DNA of 64,000 bases, taken from contig NC_064842.1 of the NCBI RefSeq assembly GCF_024166365.1, forward strand, positions 29,669,001 to 29,733,000, read 5' to 3'. The first letter of the stretch is position 1, and every line of letters begins with the position of its first letter. Shown here piece by piece: positions 10,381-22,149 of this stretch. The position numbers and the translations under genes were made by a program. This stretch comes from Elephas maximus indicus (taxonomy: Eukaryota > Chordata > Mammalia > Proboscidea > Elephantidae). The notes below the pieces were generated by a model that ran no database searches, was not told the DNA's origin, and saw nothing but the letters and a program-made list of their open reading frames with translations.

Positions 10381-12534
10381 GAGGAGGGGGAGGAGGAAGA
10401 GGATGGTTGGGTGACTCACAGATTTCTGATTCAGGGGTGGGCAGGTGGAGATGACACAAACTGAGCTTGGGGACCTGGGAGAGATTCTTAAGCCTTATTA
10501 GTAACTTTATTGTCCTTAACTTTCCATATTTATTCTTTCAATTGGTATTTATTTCATAATACATTTCCTACAAAAACTTATGAATCAGTCATTAGTAGCT
10601 AACCAATCTCCTAACTATTGATTAAACCAGACTCAGCCAAAGGGATAAAACTTTGACACTGACTGCTAAAAATGGATTATCTTGACTTCATTCTCTTCCT
10701 AGTCTTTCATCATGACCATGATTCATTAGGGGCAGCCTTTAAATCAGTCCTGGAAAATTGAAAGAGAAAAATCTATGAACTGGGTGTGTGCTTCCTGCAT
10801 GCCCAGTATATTGGATGTGCTATCGCCCGGCTTCGGGGACCTGCTCTGTATTGACGGGGTTTCCAGGGTAATGACCTCCTCTCATCCTTTGTCAGGCACT
10901 GCTCTCACGCCACAGCTGAGCTGGGACTCTGGTGTGACTGGGAACTAAATGGGGCCTGAAGTGACCTTTAAAATAGAAGTCTTCACTTGCTCATCTAATT
11001 AGTGAATCACACAGCAGATATTTGTTAGGTGCCCTTCTGTGCAAGACACTGTGCTTTAATTAGTAAAAAAAAAAAAAAAAAAAAGAGGTATAGTAAACAT
11101 TTTTTGAATCCAAAAAGTGGAACATGATCCGTAGTAAATATGAGTGCCCATATAAGAACTCGTACAGTGTGACATTTGAAATCAGGGCTATCCTGGACCA
11201 TCCTGGTGGTGGAGTGGCCCCCCACCCCCATCTAGGACAGTGACTTTTTACGCACGTAGCCCAGATCTCACTGTCGTCACAGTTGTATTCATAATGACCA
11301 ACGTGACCTGGGAGTTGGGAGTGTCACATATGTTCACACAAATTCTGCCCCAGCCCCTTACCGTTGCTGCCCGAGAGCAGTGCTCACCCACTTCTGCCCC
11401 TGTGTCCTTGAGGGAGCGCCATTGTCTGTGCCACTCCAGGGCTCTGCACGCCTGCCTCTTGGAGGCACCATGGCTCCGCTGTACCCTCAGTCAATGGGCT
11501 GGAGCTGTACTGTGTCCTGCTCAGACATGGGAGGCTGTCCCTCTGTCTCAGGAGCCCCAGGCTGTGCTGCAAGCTGCCGCTTCCGTTTCTGCCCTGGGAA
11601 CCCTCAGCACAGGCTAGCACAGGCTAGACCCCAGATAACCTCTGCATTTCCTCAACCTTGGCCACCACCACAGGAATCATCTGGTGCGAGTGGATGATGG
11701 GTGGGGGACAGGGAGAGCCAGCTCCGATGTCACAGCCTGGGCTCAGACTGATCCCTGTCCACGTGTGCAAAGTGGTGCTGGCGAGTGGGAGTAACAGCCG
11801 ACTAATACTGGTCAGCCCTCACGCTGCGTCGAGGTATGCGAGGATTGTTCTAGGACAGTAGGGAAGCCAAGCTCAGCAGGGGTGCTCTAAGGAGAAGGAA
11901 GTACTTGAGCCTTGAAGACTGAGGCCAGAGCCTCCACCCTCTCAACCTTGGCCCCCTCAATCCCTGCTGTGTTGGCATCTCTTAGCAGCCATGCAGTGAG
12001 CCAAGCACACTTCAGGGCTCAAGTGGTGAAAGGCACTCACTTCAACCCCTTTGTTGGGTCTCTGTTGGCTCAAGTGACCCTCATCCTAAAGTGGTTCCAA
12101 CCAGCAGCCCAAGCCCCTGGACCTAGTGATGTCAGTCTTAGGCCATGGGGAAGAGCTACTTGGGAGTTGCTGGAAAGTGCCTCCGTGGTTTCCAGTGACT
12201 CCGTGGTTTCCAGTGACCCCGGGCAAGGGCTTTATCCAGAGCTCCTCAGTGGGCCACTCAGGTTGAGGCCAGCCTCCCCTCAGCTCGATTGTCCTGCCTC
12301 ATCTTCCACTGTGCTTCCCCTTTGATTACCACTCACCTCGCATCTAACTTTAGGCAGTTTTCAAGCTTACTTTTATTTTTTCCTCTCTGCCTGAAGGCAG
12401 GCTTCTCACTTGGCAAACTCCTAGTCATTTATCAGACTGAGATGAACTGTCCTGTCACAGGTGGCTCTTCCTGACACAAATCCCACCCCTTTGCCTCTTA
12501 TCCTGTGTTCCCATAGCACATTGTTTATTCCTCT
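10381..12534. other. unique sequence, GC-richer, no gene recognised
   Basis: There is a poly-A run at 11065-11084, preceded by a short L2-like piece near 11010-11060 ('tgtgcaagacactgtgc'). Between 11340 and 12330 the sequence is GC-rich. Several 100-137-codon frames occur there (11240-11617, 11912-12325), but they overlap other frames, are rich in Ala/Ser/Leu and show no domain. A small tandem repeat lies at 12181-12216. Confidence 0.5.
12181..12216. repeat. 18-bp tandem duplication
   Basis: Two exact head-to-tail copies of an 18-bp unit beginning 'ctccgtggtttccagtga'. Confidence 0.95.
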
Positions 12535-13050
12535 CCTGACCTTTCAATCCATTCCCCACACAGGAGCCAACGCGGTCATCTGAAACCACGCTTACAGCGT
12601 ATCACGACTTCACTTTCAAGTGAGTTTAGCATCAAACCCCCCATACCTCACCTGGCCAAGCCTTGTACCATCTGGTCCTGCCTGTCTGGCTTCACAACAC
12701 CTTCATTTTCCTTCTAGCACCATTGGCCCCCTGGCAGTTCCTGGAACTTCCTCAGGCCTTTCCTCTTGCCTCAGGGCCTTTGCATAGGCTATTCCCTTCC
12801 CTTTCCCTGGATTTTTCATCACCTCCACCCTCCATCTTCCAGGTCTCAGCTTAAACATCACCTCCTCAGAAAGGCCTTCTATGTCACCCTGTCTAAAAGA
12901 GGTTCCCACCGTTGTTCCATTAGAGCACTCAGTACAGTTAGTAATGCTTTTATTCCTTTCTTTGCTTACTTCGGTTTTTACCATCTCCTTACTGGATTGT
13001 CCCATTAAAGACAGTATGTCACAGTGTAATATTTGTGAATAAATGAATGA
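12535..13050 (+). mobile_element. L2-like LINE 3' end
   Basis: Plus-strand order of L2 3'-end landmarks: 'gcctcagggcctttgcatag' (12769-12788), 'aggtctcagcttaaacatca', 'cctcagaaaggccttc', and the end 'gtgaataaatgaatgaag'. It is the 3' portion only. Confidence 0.7.
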
Positions 13051-13065
13051 AGCATTTACTGTATA

Positions 13066-13218
13066 AACTCTTTGTTCTTAAGTCGATTCCAAATCATAGC
13101 GACCCTATAGAACAGAGCAGAATTGCCTCACAGGGTTTCCAAGGAGTGGCTGGTAGATCTGAACTGACGACTTTTTGGTTAGTAACCAAGCTCTTAACCA
13201 CTGAGCCACAAGGGCTCC
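13066..13218 (-). mobile_element. AfroSINE with target duplication
   Basis: Reverse-strand copy. A 13-bp direct repeat with one mismatch (catttactgtata and catttactatata) flanks it at 13053-13065 and 13219-13231. It lands at the end of the L2 fragment. Confidence 0.93.
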
Positions 13219-13311
13219 CATTTACTATATAGTTGTCATTATTTTTAATGTGCATATTTCCTCAACTGCACTGCTAGTCCTTAAACCTAGGGAACCATGT
13301 TATTAGCCTTT

Positions 13312-13437
13312 GTGGCATATATATACATATATATATATATAATGTATGTATGTATATGCGTTTATGTGTGTATATGCATATCCATGTGTATATACACATA
13401 TGTATACCCATATATATATACATACATGTGTATATAC
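13312..13437. repeat. alternating purine-pyrimidine AT-rich tract
   Basis: About 125 bp of TA/TG/CA dinucleotides with internal palindromes, such as 'gtgtatatacac' near 13386-13397. The open frames across it (13274-13666) are artefacts of the repeat. Confidence 0.9.
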
Positions 13438-13564
13438 CTGGCCCAGAATCCAAATATTTACAGAATCGAAAAGAGTATTTACAAAATTGAAGAGCACTTG
13501 ACTGATTGTTGGAACTAACCGTAAAGAGGAAGCCTTCACTACTCAAGTACAAAAAGCTGAGCCT

Positions 13565-13713
13565 CTGGAGTGGGACTGCACCCAAAGCAAGCCCTAGGCC
13601 AGGACTCAAGGGTACTTCTTGATGCTGGGAGTGATTTTTTCTGGAGTGGGACTGCACCCAAAGCAAGCCCTAGGCCAGGACTCAAGGGTACTTCTTGATG
13701 CTGGGAGTGATTT
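13565..13713. repeat. 73-bp exact tandem duplication (period 76)
   Basis: The 73-bp unit starting 'ctggagtgggactgcaccca' occurs at 13565-13637 and again at 13641-13713, identical and in the same orientation, separated by three T bases. Exact identity implies a recent duplication or an assembly artefact. Confidence 0.95.
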
Positions 13714-14154
13714 AAGCATAGTGGCCTGCCCAGGCAGAGCTCAGAACAGAGTCTAAGGAAAAGATACTGATTTGCCTCTGGTGTTTCTATCTGCCCTCAC
13801 TCCCCATTGCGCCACTGCCAGCTACGCTGCCAGGCTGGAACAGGCTTCCGTCCTCTCGTGAGCCAGCACCCTGGGCTCCGGTAGGGAACTCATGGCCTAA
13901 TGGATTTGCTCTCCTCTCCCGTATTGTTTGCATCAGCAAAGGCAAAGGGAACTGTGGAACGAGAAGGTAACTTCAAATGGTTATTAAAACAAAAAGTACA
14001 AGACAGAAATGCTGCCAAAGCCAGCGCTGTGGACTGGGCTCCACAGTGTGAGTTATGGGAGCATGTGACTAGGGTCACATACTCAACTCAGCTCTCGGGG
14101 GTGGTTTCATGATGATGCTGACGACAGAGTCATGGGCCCTACTGCTCATGTGAC

Positions 14155-14323
14155 TAAACCAAAAAACCAAACTCACTGGCATCGAGTCAATTCCAACTCA
14201 TAGCGACTCTATAGGAGAGGGAAGAACTGCCCCATAGGGTTTCTAAGGAGCAGCTGGTGGATTCGAACTGGTGACCTTTTGGTTAGCAGCTGAACTCTTA
14301 ACCACTGCTCCACCGGGACTTCT
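14155..14323 (-). mobile_element. AfroSINE with 9-bp target duplication
   Basis: Reverse strand, near full length. The direct repeat tcatgtgac flanks it at 14146-14154 and 14324-14332. A tail A-rich run ('aaccaaaaaaccaaac') adjoins the left end. Confidence 0.95.
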
Positions 14324-14334
14324 TCATGTGACCA

Positions 14335-15655
14335 GAGCTCGTCAAAGACGGGCTCAACCTCTGCATAACCTGAAGAACAGCCTTATCCACTTTCTACTGC
14401 CTCCTGATTCTGAAGAGCCAAAGCCCCAGAGAGAAGAGCCTCAGACCCTGACTGAGAGCTCTCCTGCCCTCTCACGTATCCTCACAGGCTCCTGCTTGGC
14501 GTTTACAGTGGTTCACACTCACTCCTGTTCCTCCAGTAGGAGCCTGGGGTGAAATATGATGCTGTTGAACTAATATGGAGGTGAATTACTCAGGGCCCAA
14601 AGCCACGGGGCCAGAGATAACCCCATGCCACCTGACAGTTATTTCCTCGGAGCTGACACAAGTCCACTCTTGGGAGGTATAGTAGGAGGGAGGGGAGAAG
14701 TGGCTCAGGGTTGTGGTGGAGGGGGATGGAACCACTCTCCTCCTACCCCCTTCGCCAGCCCCCTCCCCCCCATTTCATTGACCAGTGGCACAACAGATAC
14801 TGATATCATGCTTATGGGCAGGACCACGAGCCTACTGCCTTGCTCCACGCCGTAAGGTAAGTACTTCACATTCTCTTTGAAGCCTTGTTTATGACCGTTC
14901 TCCTTAGCGGAGCCAGCCAGTCCTAGAGACAAGCGTAAGACGAATCAGGTTTTCTAGAGACAAGCGTGAGACGAATCAGGTTTTCCTCAGTAACATCTCC
15001 CCTTTTCTTTCCCCATACCTTTTTCTTTTGGTGCCATCTCCCTCAAGGACCCAGGATTCTCTTGCTACTCAGGCTATTCAGTTTCCCTGACACCCAACTG
15101 TGTACCCTGCCCAGGCCCACCCCAGACCAACCGTTCTTCAATTCCTTATTAAAATACAACTGTTATATGCACTGTTTCCACTAGCGTTGCAGAAGTTTCA
15201 TAACAAATTCCATCCTCTCCTCTATCCCCAGTTATAATTAGCTAAGCACTGAGAGATAAAGCTTAACATATATCCTTTCCAGGGTTTTTACAGTGGTAAC
15301 AGAGGAATCCTAAAGTACACTCCTCTGAGCATTGATTTTCTGCTGTACTCTCTTTGCCAGGGTCTGTCCCAAAATTCAGACTTCAGCACTTTGTCGTATT
15401 TTTGGCTACTTTCATGTGGATTGTTCCTGTCTCTCTGTCTAGATTTTAAAGTCTAAATCCACTACGCCCTAGAACAGGGTTATAGACATTGATTAACTCA
15501 GGAATGAATTGCTAATATGCATAAAGTTGGTATGGGAAGCAGAGCCTTGAAATAATTGAATCTCTGAGTTAGGAAGACTTTACAGAAAATCTAGTTCAGC
15601 TTCCTCATCTTTTAGATAAGAAGTTGAGGTTCAGAGACAGTAAAAAACATGTGAA
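14335..15655. other. unique sequence with a 31-bp tandem repeat
   Basis: Apart from the duplication at 14923-14984 I see no repeat and no gene. Poly-pyrimidine runs occur near 14990-15020. A short 'gataagaagttgaggttcag' segment near 15617 is MIR-like but too short to call. Confidence 0.5.
14923..14984. repeat. 31-bp tandem duplication
   Basis: Two 31-bp units beginning 'ctagagacaagcgt' (14923 and 14954) differ at one base (a/g), head to tail. Confidence 0.95.
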
Positions 15656-15663
15656 ACAGTGAA

Positions 15664-15860
15664 CCATTTATTCATGCAACGAACAAATGTTTATTCAATA
15701 TCTAATCAGATTGAGGCGATGGGAATATAAAGATGAATCAGACACGGACCTTGCTCTCCAGGAACTTACAGTTCGATGTGAGAAGGAGATAAGATATGAG
15801 GAAGCAGTGAGCACCGCTAAGGTGCTAAGTGGAGTATAATCAAATGCTAAAAATGAATGG
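15664..15860 (-). mobile_element. L2-like LINE 3' fragment
   Basis: Reverse-strand L2 end pattern: 'aacaaatgtttattcaatat', then 'ccaggaacttacagttcgat' at about 15760, which is the reverse complement of the L2 'ctag-aatgtaagctcc' type end region. Confidence 0.55.
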
Positions 15861-16584
15861 TGAATTGTAAATGTTGTGGTTGGTCAGGAACAGAAGAGCT
15901 GAGGGCAGGTGGTGATGTAGAGGAAATTTCCTAATAGATCTGTGTCAAACATCTAGCCAAAGCTAGGCAATGGAGCAAACACCTTTTCCTGCCCTTGGCT
16001 TGGTTAGTAATGGCTTACATACTGGATTTAGTCCCAAGTTTATGAGTGTACTGCGTATCCTGCCATGACCAACAGAGAGAACTTTGGAAAGCTAAAATAG
16101 CAAATGTACCAAACTGCCACCTGGGGACCTTCCAGCTCACTATGACTCTAAAGAAGGTAACTTAAAAGAGAGGAAAGGAAACTATTTTTTCAATACTCTC
16201 CCTTTCCACCAGGTAATTATTATTATCTTTCAGCTATCAGTTGGGTTTTTCTCTCCACTTTCTTCATATTAAGTTAACATTGCAAAATGTTCCAGGCTAA
16301 TACAAATAGCCACCAAAGGCACACCCCAGCTCTCAAAAATCAAGGTACTTGGCATTCTGTGCTTCTTACAGACTTGCCTAGATAATCTGAGAGAAAAAAG
16401 GGCTATCAGTGATGAGTAAGCCAGGTTCATTCAATCACAATTCATGTAATTCTTGTACTTGACAAAAGAAGTCAAAGCCACAGTCCTTGCCTTCAAAGAG
16501 ATTACTATCTAAGGCAGAGGAAATATACGTGATTGAAATAACTGGGCAAGACTGGCTCCTAAGTCCAAGATACCGTGGTTCATA
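15861..16584. other. unique sequence, no gene recognised
   Basis: Ordinary AT-rich sequence leading into the CA satellite. No repeat or exon was assigned. Confidence 0.5.
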
Positions 16585-17296
16585 TCTCACGCACACACAC
16601 AATGCACATCACACACAGATTGTACACAGATATCACATGCATCACTGATGCACACACATCACATATCACACATCACACCCTCACACACACCCAGTGCACA
16701 TCCCACACACTTAAACACACGTATACACACACACCATATACACGCATATATGCATAATTCACACCACATACATCACATGCGCCGCATACACTACGTGTAC
16801 ATTATACACACAAAAACACACACAAACACACACACATCACTCACACACCACATACATTCACACACACATTCCACATATCACACATACATAAACGCAGACA
16901 AACACGCATAAATACACAGACCGTGCACACATCACATATACACACATTATATACACACATCACAAATATACAAACACATCACACACACATTATACACACA
17001 CATCAGACATCACAGATACACACATACCACACACTCAATGCATACCACACACACACATCCACACATCACACACACATCAAACACATGATACACACAAACA
17101 CACACACCACTCACACAGCACACACACATCACACACACCATACACACATAAACAAACACTCACATGCACATCACTCACACACACACATCACACACACTCA
17201 CACACACCACACATACCACACACACATACACTACACACATTCACACACCACACAAACACATCACACACACGCGCATGCGCACGCACACACACACGG
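16585..17296. repeat. CA-rich satellite, about 710 bp
   Basis: Nearly pure C/A sequence with interspersed T in imperfect (CACAT/CACACA) units. The right end contains 'cgcgcatgcgca' (17270-17281), an alternating purine-pyrimidine segment. Open frames of up to 146 codons here encode only His/Thr/Ile/Tyr repeats and are not genes. Confidence 0.97.
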
Positions 17297-17494
17297 AGCC
17301 CTAAGAGCAGAGGTTGTTGCCCGAAAGCTCCACTGCCTCACTCAGGTTCTCAGCCATCCCTGAAGCCCTTCCTTTGCCTCAGAGAAAGAAGCGTCATGGC
17401 TCTTCCTCAAGACTGACCTGCTACCTGGTCCCTCCCCTTTCCTCTCCTCTAAGAATCTCCAGCTCATCATGATCATCACCCTGTTTTGAACCTT

Positions 17495-18300
17495 CAACAT
17501 GGCTCCTCACCTGGCTCCTTTCTCACATTCATCAAACACACACGCCTAAGACTCTCCTACTCGAAGAAACATTTCCTCTGCTCTGTCTTGTTCTCAAACT
17601 ACTGCTCCATCTTATACCTTTCCTTCACCATCAGTCTGTGTTTTTAAGAAAGTCTACACATACTGCCTCTGATTTCCTACTTTTCAATTCCTCCTCCAGT
17701 CCTGCAGTCTAGCTTCTGCAAGCACCAGTCACCAAAATGGCTCTCTCTTACTCAAGCCTGCTCTTAGGATGTAGATGATCTCCTTGGTTCAGTCTTGGAG
17801 CCAGCTGCTCACTGTATTCACCCTCTCTGGTTGATGACTCCCAGATGCAGGTCTCCAACCCTGACCAAAATCCTGGGGTTCAGAAACTGTCTTTCCAACT
17901 ATCTACCAAACAGCTAGTCTACCTGGCTATCCCTTGAAAAGTTTAAACTCAATGTGCCCCAGATGGACTCATCCCCTTCCTTCTCAGGCTTGCTTCTCCC
18001 CCGTCTACATGTTAGCTTATGTCATCATCATGCCTCTATCAGGCAGCCTCCAAACCTGAACATCAGGATTATCTTAGATGCCTCCTTCAATGCTCATTAG
18101 CCAATCGCTTCCGAATTATCTCTTAAATCTGTTCACTTATTAGTCTATCCCTCATCTTTTAAGCCCAACCGGCCCACTCACATGCTTTGTCCTGGCTGCC
18201 CCCAAAGACCTGTGAGCACTAGCTATTTTAAGTAAGTGCCCAGCCCTCTCTTCATTGTTCTTAACTCTGTGCTTCCTATTCCTATCCTGTGCCCTACATT
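17495..18300 (+). mobile_element. ancient L2/CR1-like LINE fragment (probable)
   Basis: The order 'gatgactcccagatgcagg', 'ctcaatgtgccccagatgg', 'gcctccttcaatgctcatt' resembles decayed L2/CR1 reverse-transcriptase sequence. The L2 copy at 45.2 kb has the matching 'gatgattcccacagttc' stretch. No open frame survives. Confidence 0.4.
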
Positions 18301-20107
18301 ATTTTCCATTTCCGGCCCCTACTGAGTCATTGGCTTTAGATTTCCATGTGGTTTTCTGCAATGATTCTCCACCCGGCTTATACCTCTGGTTTTAAGACCC
18401 CATTGTCTCTGGTGAGGAACATCCTACTCCAGTTCCTACTGCTGTGAACCCCACTGGCCACACCAGACCCCAAGGCTCCTACCTCTGTGCTTCCAAATTA
18501 ATGTTATTCATGTGCCCATATCTGTCACTGTACTCCATGTTCCATAAGGACCGGGACCAACCATTATTTTCTTGCCTTCAAATTCCAATACAGGCACATA
18601 GTGCAAGAGATGAGAGGATTATTAAAATGGAAAGAGTATGGTACATACAGGAAATGTTTAGGAATGATTCAAGGCCATACATGTACTACAGAAATACAGA
18701 GGGAGGGAAGGGCTGTTGGGAACCGGGTCAGTACAGGAAGCTGGGTCTCCAGCTGAATGCAGACATTGTAATTACATGTCCTAAAAGCAGGAAAGTGCTG
18801 GTTACTCTGGAAAAACCCATCTTTTAATTCCTCCCAATGCCCTGAATTTTCCACTTACGCTTTACACTTACCTTTGTGTAAGCCAGCTAAGATGACTACT
18901 GCCTGTAACACCAAGAAGAGCTGTCCAGAATGTCATGAGAAGTTCAGTCCAACCAACCTGAAGTCGTGGGCCAACAACCTCCCTGCACGTTAGGGCCAGA
19001 AGTTAGGGAGGCCCCATTCTTTGTTTTTTTGGGCCAAAGGGATCTTGGAGCTCTGCTTGGCCCTAACTAGCTCCAGAATCAAAAGTGTTCATCATTCCTA
19101 TGAGCACATGTCCAGGGAGTATTTGATCAGGGGTTCTCCCCAGAGCCGGTTCCCCAGCCAAGTGCTGAATAGCCCTTGTATAATCCTGGCTGATGCTCAA
19201 GGGCCTTGTTGGGTTTTTCCAAAGATGTATTCCTAGACTTCTCATTGGCTTCGCCATTTATTGTTTCCTGCCATGTTATCATGTGGTTGGAATACTGCTG
19301 TCCTTAAGGCTGTGTCCCTTTGGTACTATGAGCTCAACTTCTGTTTCCTCTTCTCTTGGCCTTGCCCCCTATCCAACCCCAATTGGCCGAGAGATCACTG
19401 GGCTTCACTGCAGCATCAGCCTGAATTGTGTTTTTTCCTAAGAAAAACCACAGTCTAAGCTGTTCATCACAGGCACAAGGAGGTTTGCATGAAGTTCACG
19501 CCCCATTATCAGTTCGGTGAAGGGCACTATTCTGAGTTGGTTCAGACTAAAGGAAAACCTCATCCATATGAAGGAGTTGGATCATGCTAGCAATCATCTC
19601 AGGTTAGTTGTGGCAGCCTGGGCCCCTCTTATTCTCTCCTCTATAGCTCTCCCCTCTCTAGTCCCATCTTCCTTTTGGCCATTCACCTTTACATTGCTTT
19701 CCCAGCTACTGCAGGCCCCTGGTGTTCCAGAGGAACTTGAGTGGTGACTTGCTATTTATTGTGAGGCAGTGCAGGTATAGAGAAACTTTGCCAGCCCTAC
19801 CATGAGTAGTCTAACAAAATGGCATCCAATGGAAAGCATATCTTTTCCCTAAGCCCTCTTCACCATGAGGTTGTCCCTTCTGAGAGGCATGTATCTAGCT
19901 CAGTACATCATTGACTTCTTAAGCTTGCCACAGAGGCTTTTATAGCCTGGGCAACCCCACAGTTGCTCAGTGATCTTGTTCATGGTCAGCTTGAAAGTGA
20001 TCACAAAAGCTATCTGTTGGTTTCCTTGGTTCCTGGAGAGCCTTGATGAACTCTGTGCAAAAGTAACTTGGGCACAGAATAACATATTGATATGCAAGTT
20101 TAGACTT
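18301..20107. other. unique sequence, no gene confirmed
   Basis: Contains a 33-codon frame with a CxxC pair at 18892-18993 and several 60-127-codon frames, none recognised. On the minus strand a frame at 19900-20097 is followed by an AATAAA-like motif near 19756. No splice structure or homology was recognised. Confidence 0.45.
18892..18993 (+). other. 33-codon small open frame with Cys pair
   Basis: ATG at 18892 to TAG at 18991. The peptide contains the segment K-S-C-P-E-C-H-E-K-F, a CxxC-H arrangement that superficially resembles half a zinc finger. I cannot assign it. It could be a fragment of a processed pseudogene or chance. Confidence 0.15.
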
Positions 20108-20360
20108 CTTGTTGTTGTTAGGTGCTATCGAGTCAGTTCTGACTCGTAGCAGCCCTATGTACAACAGAATGAAACACTGTCCGGTCCTGCGCCATTCTCA
20201 CAATCGTTGCTATGTCATCTCATTGAGGATCTCCCTCTTTTTTAGTGACACTCTGCTTTACCAAGCGCGATGTCCTCCAGGGGCTGGTCCCTCCTGACAA
20301 CATGTCCAAAGTATGTAGACAAATTCTCTCCAGCCTCACTTCCAAGGAGCATTCTGAACT
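20108..20360 (-). mobile_element. RTE/BovB-like LINE 3' end
   Basis: Reverse-strand RTE tail: 'gttgttgttaggtgctatcg', 'gcgatgtcctccaggggctg', 'aacatgtccaaagtatgtag'. It is truncated at its 5' side near the codons for the C-terminal domain. With the plus-strand copy at 20752 it forms an inverted pair. Confidence 0.88.
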
Positions 20361-20751
20361 CCCTAAGTTCAAACTTAGGGAACTAAAAGTCCCTCTGGGT
20401 TGTCAAGCCGTAAAGAAGGCCAGAAGCCTTGGAATAAACAAAAAGAAACAGATAATATAAATAGAGGAAACATAGAAAGATTTTAGAAAGATCTCTTTCT
20501 GCTGAGGCACATCCATGCAAATGCCTTCTCTTCTTACATAATCCAACCTTGTCTCCAGCAATAGATAGCTAGAGGATGATGATAGATACATAGCTCTCAC
20601 CAAAGAAAAAAAGACGAAAACATTAATCTCCTTTTAGAGTAGTTCATCGTATTGTGAAGAACATAGTTTACCACACATGTCGAACTTGCTGTGCAGTGGT
20701 CTGCAATTTGTACCATCTCTGTTGATACAGGAGAGTGAAAAGACCTTTTAA
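20361..20751. other. spacer between inverted RTE tails
   Basis: No repeat recognised. Contains a small palindrome 'ctaagttcaaacttag' at 20364-20379 and a 66-codon minus-strand frame without a domain. Confidence 0.5.
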
Positions 20752-21155
20752 ATCATTCCATATGCAAGTTGGACAGCCAAAAATGAAGACATAAGAAGAA
20801 TGGATGCATTAAAACTATAATGTTGGAGAAGAATATTGAATATAACGTGGACTGCCAAAAGAATAAACAAATCAGAATGCTTCTTAGAAGAGAGAATGGA
20901 GAGACTTTGGCACCCTTCCTTTGGACACATCATCAGAAAAGACCAATCACTAGAAAAGGACATCATGGTCGGTAAACTAGAGGGTCAGACAAAATGAGGG
21001 AAATCCTCAATAAGATAAATTGGCACAATAGCCACAACAATGGACCTAAACATGCCAATGATCGTGAAGATGGTGTAGAACTGGGCTATGCTCCTTTCTG
21101 CTATACATAGGTACACCAGGGGTTGGAGCCAACTCTACAGCATCTAACAACCGTT
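20752..21155 (+). mobile_element. RTE/BovB-like LINE 3' end
   Basis: Plus-strand C-terminal coding region and tail, collinear with 34710-35136 of the larger copy. Landmarks are 'gaagaatattgaatataac', 'tggactgccaaaagaat' and 'ctagaaaaggacatcatgg'. It is heavily mutated and lacks an open frame. Confidence 0.88.
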
Positions 21156-22149
21156 GCTATAAACACCAACTATCACCTTGCATAAGTAAATCACGGGCAC
21201 TAACAGTCCCTTGGAAAATGTTTTCTAGGTATGATTTATGTGCATTGCCAGAAATGTGGCACTCAGCTTGCTGATATTTTTAAACCAATCCAGGCTTGGT
21301 CACCTTGAAGAATGCTCATTCCTTCTCAGCAGATGGGCTGCAGTGCCCTCCTGACCCACTCTTTCCAGTCCCTCAGGCTTTAGGGTGCTTGCTAACTCTG
21401 GTTGAGGCCAGACTAGCATTTGCCATTTTGGTTTGGTACTGCTTAGCCGACTATTCACTCCCTTTTGCTTCCGTGCTGCCTTCTAGCTGGCAACCCTGCA
21501 TCAGAGATGGGCTCCCCTGAGAATCCGCCTTATGTCATTTGTATATGGCTGGCCTGGAAATCTTGACTAAGTGCTTTCTATAAACCACTGAAGGGAGGGC
21601 AAAAATAACAATAATAAATAACACCCCTGAGTCATTCATTAACCTCTGCCGATGCCACCTCCACGTCAGCTGTCACACGTTAATAATGTCACCAAACTCC
21701 CTGATGGGGTCATGTAAGATTTTACATGTGCCTCTAATAAACACACTTCCCGGACAGCCCATCTGTCTTGGTTCCTTGTGGCTAGGCTGGTTTCTTTCAA
21801 AGTTGCTCTGAGCAGACTTTGTTTTCATTACCATTGCCATGAAGCTTTTGAAATCCTAAGCTCCCTTTAGGTCCTTGCTGCAAACCACAGTGTTGCTGTC
21901 TGACCAAGTACTGCTTTGTTAAGTTGCCTTTGGGTCAGGCCTCAGTCCTCTTGGTTTCCAAAAAACCTGGGTAAGGCTTGTCTTGGGAAGCCTCTACCCA
22001 CCAGGACCAGAGCTCAGGTCATCAGGAGAGTGCCTGCAAAGACAAATAGGGTATTTCTTGAGCCTGCACCTCACACTTCCAACCTGCCCTTGTTTCTGCT
22101 TAGTTAGATGCTTAGGGTTTATTTTAACATTGGTATCTTTTTATCCACT
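21156..22149. other. unique sequence, no gene recognised
   Basis: No repeat was assigned. Frames at 21296-21520 and 21916-22261 show no domain. Confidence 0.5.

Noticed and set aside
11240-12325. 125- and 137-codon frames in GC-rich sequence
   Set aside because: Overlapping frames on both strands, Ala/Ser/Leu-rich, no recognised domain. The GC content alone lengthens open frames.
12181-14984. CRISPR-like or regulatory repeat array
   Set aside because: Only two-copy tandem duplications of different units, with no regular spacers, in a mammalian context.
16575-17363. Long His/Thr-rich open frames
   Set aside because: They are the translation of the CA satellite. The repeat has few stops in any frame.
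19756-20097. Minus-strand processed pseudogene suggested by a 65-codon frame and an AATAAA-like motif downstream
   Set aside because: No protein was recognised, no poly-A tail or target duplication is visible, and competing frames overlap it.
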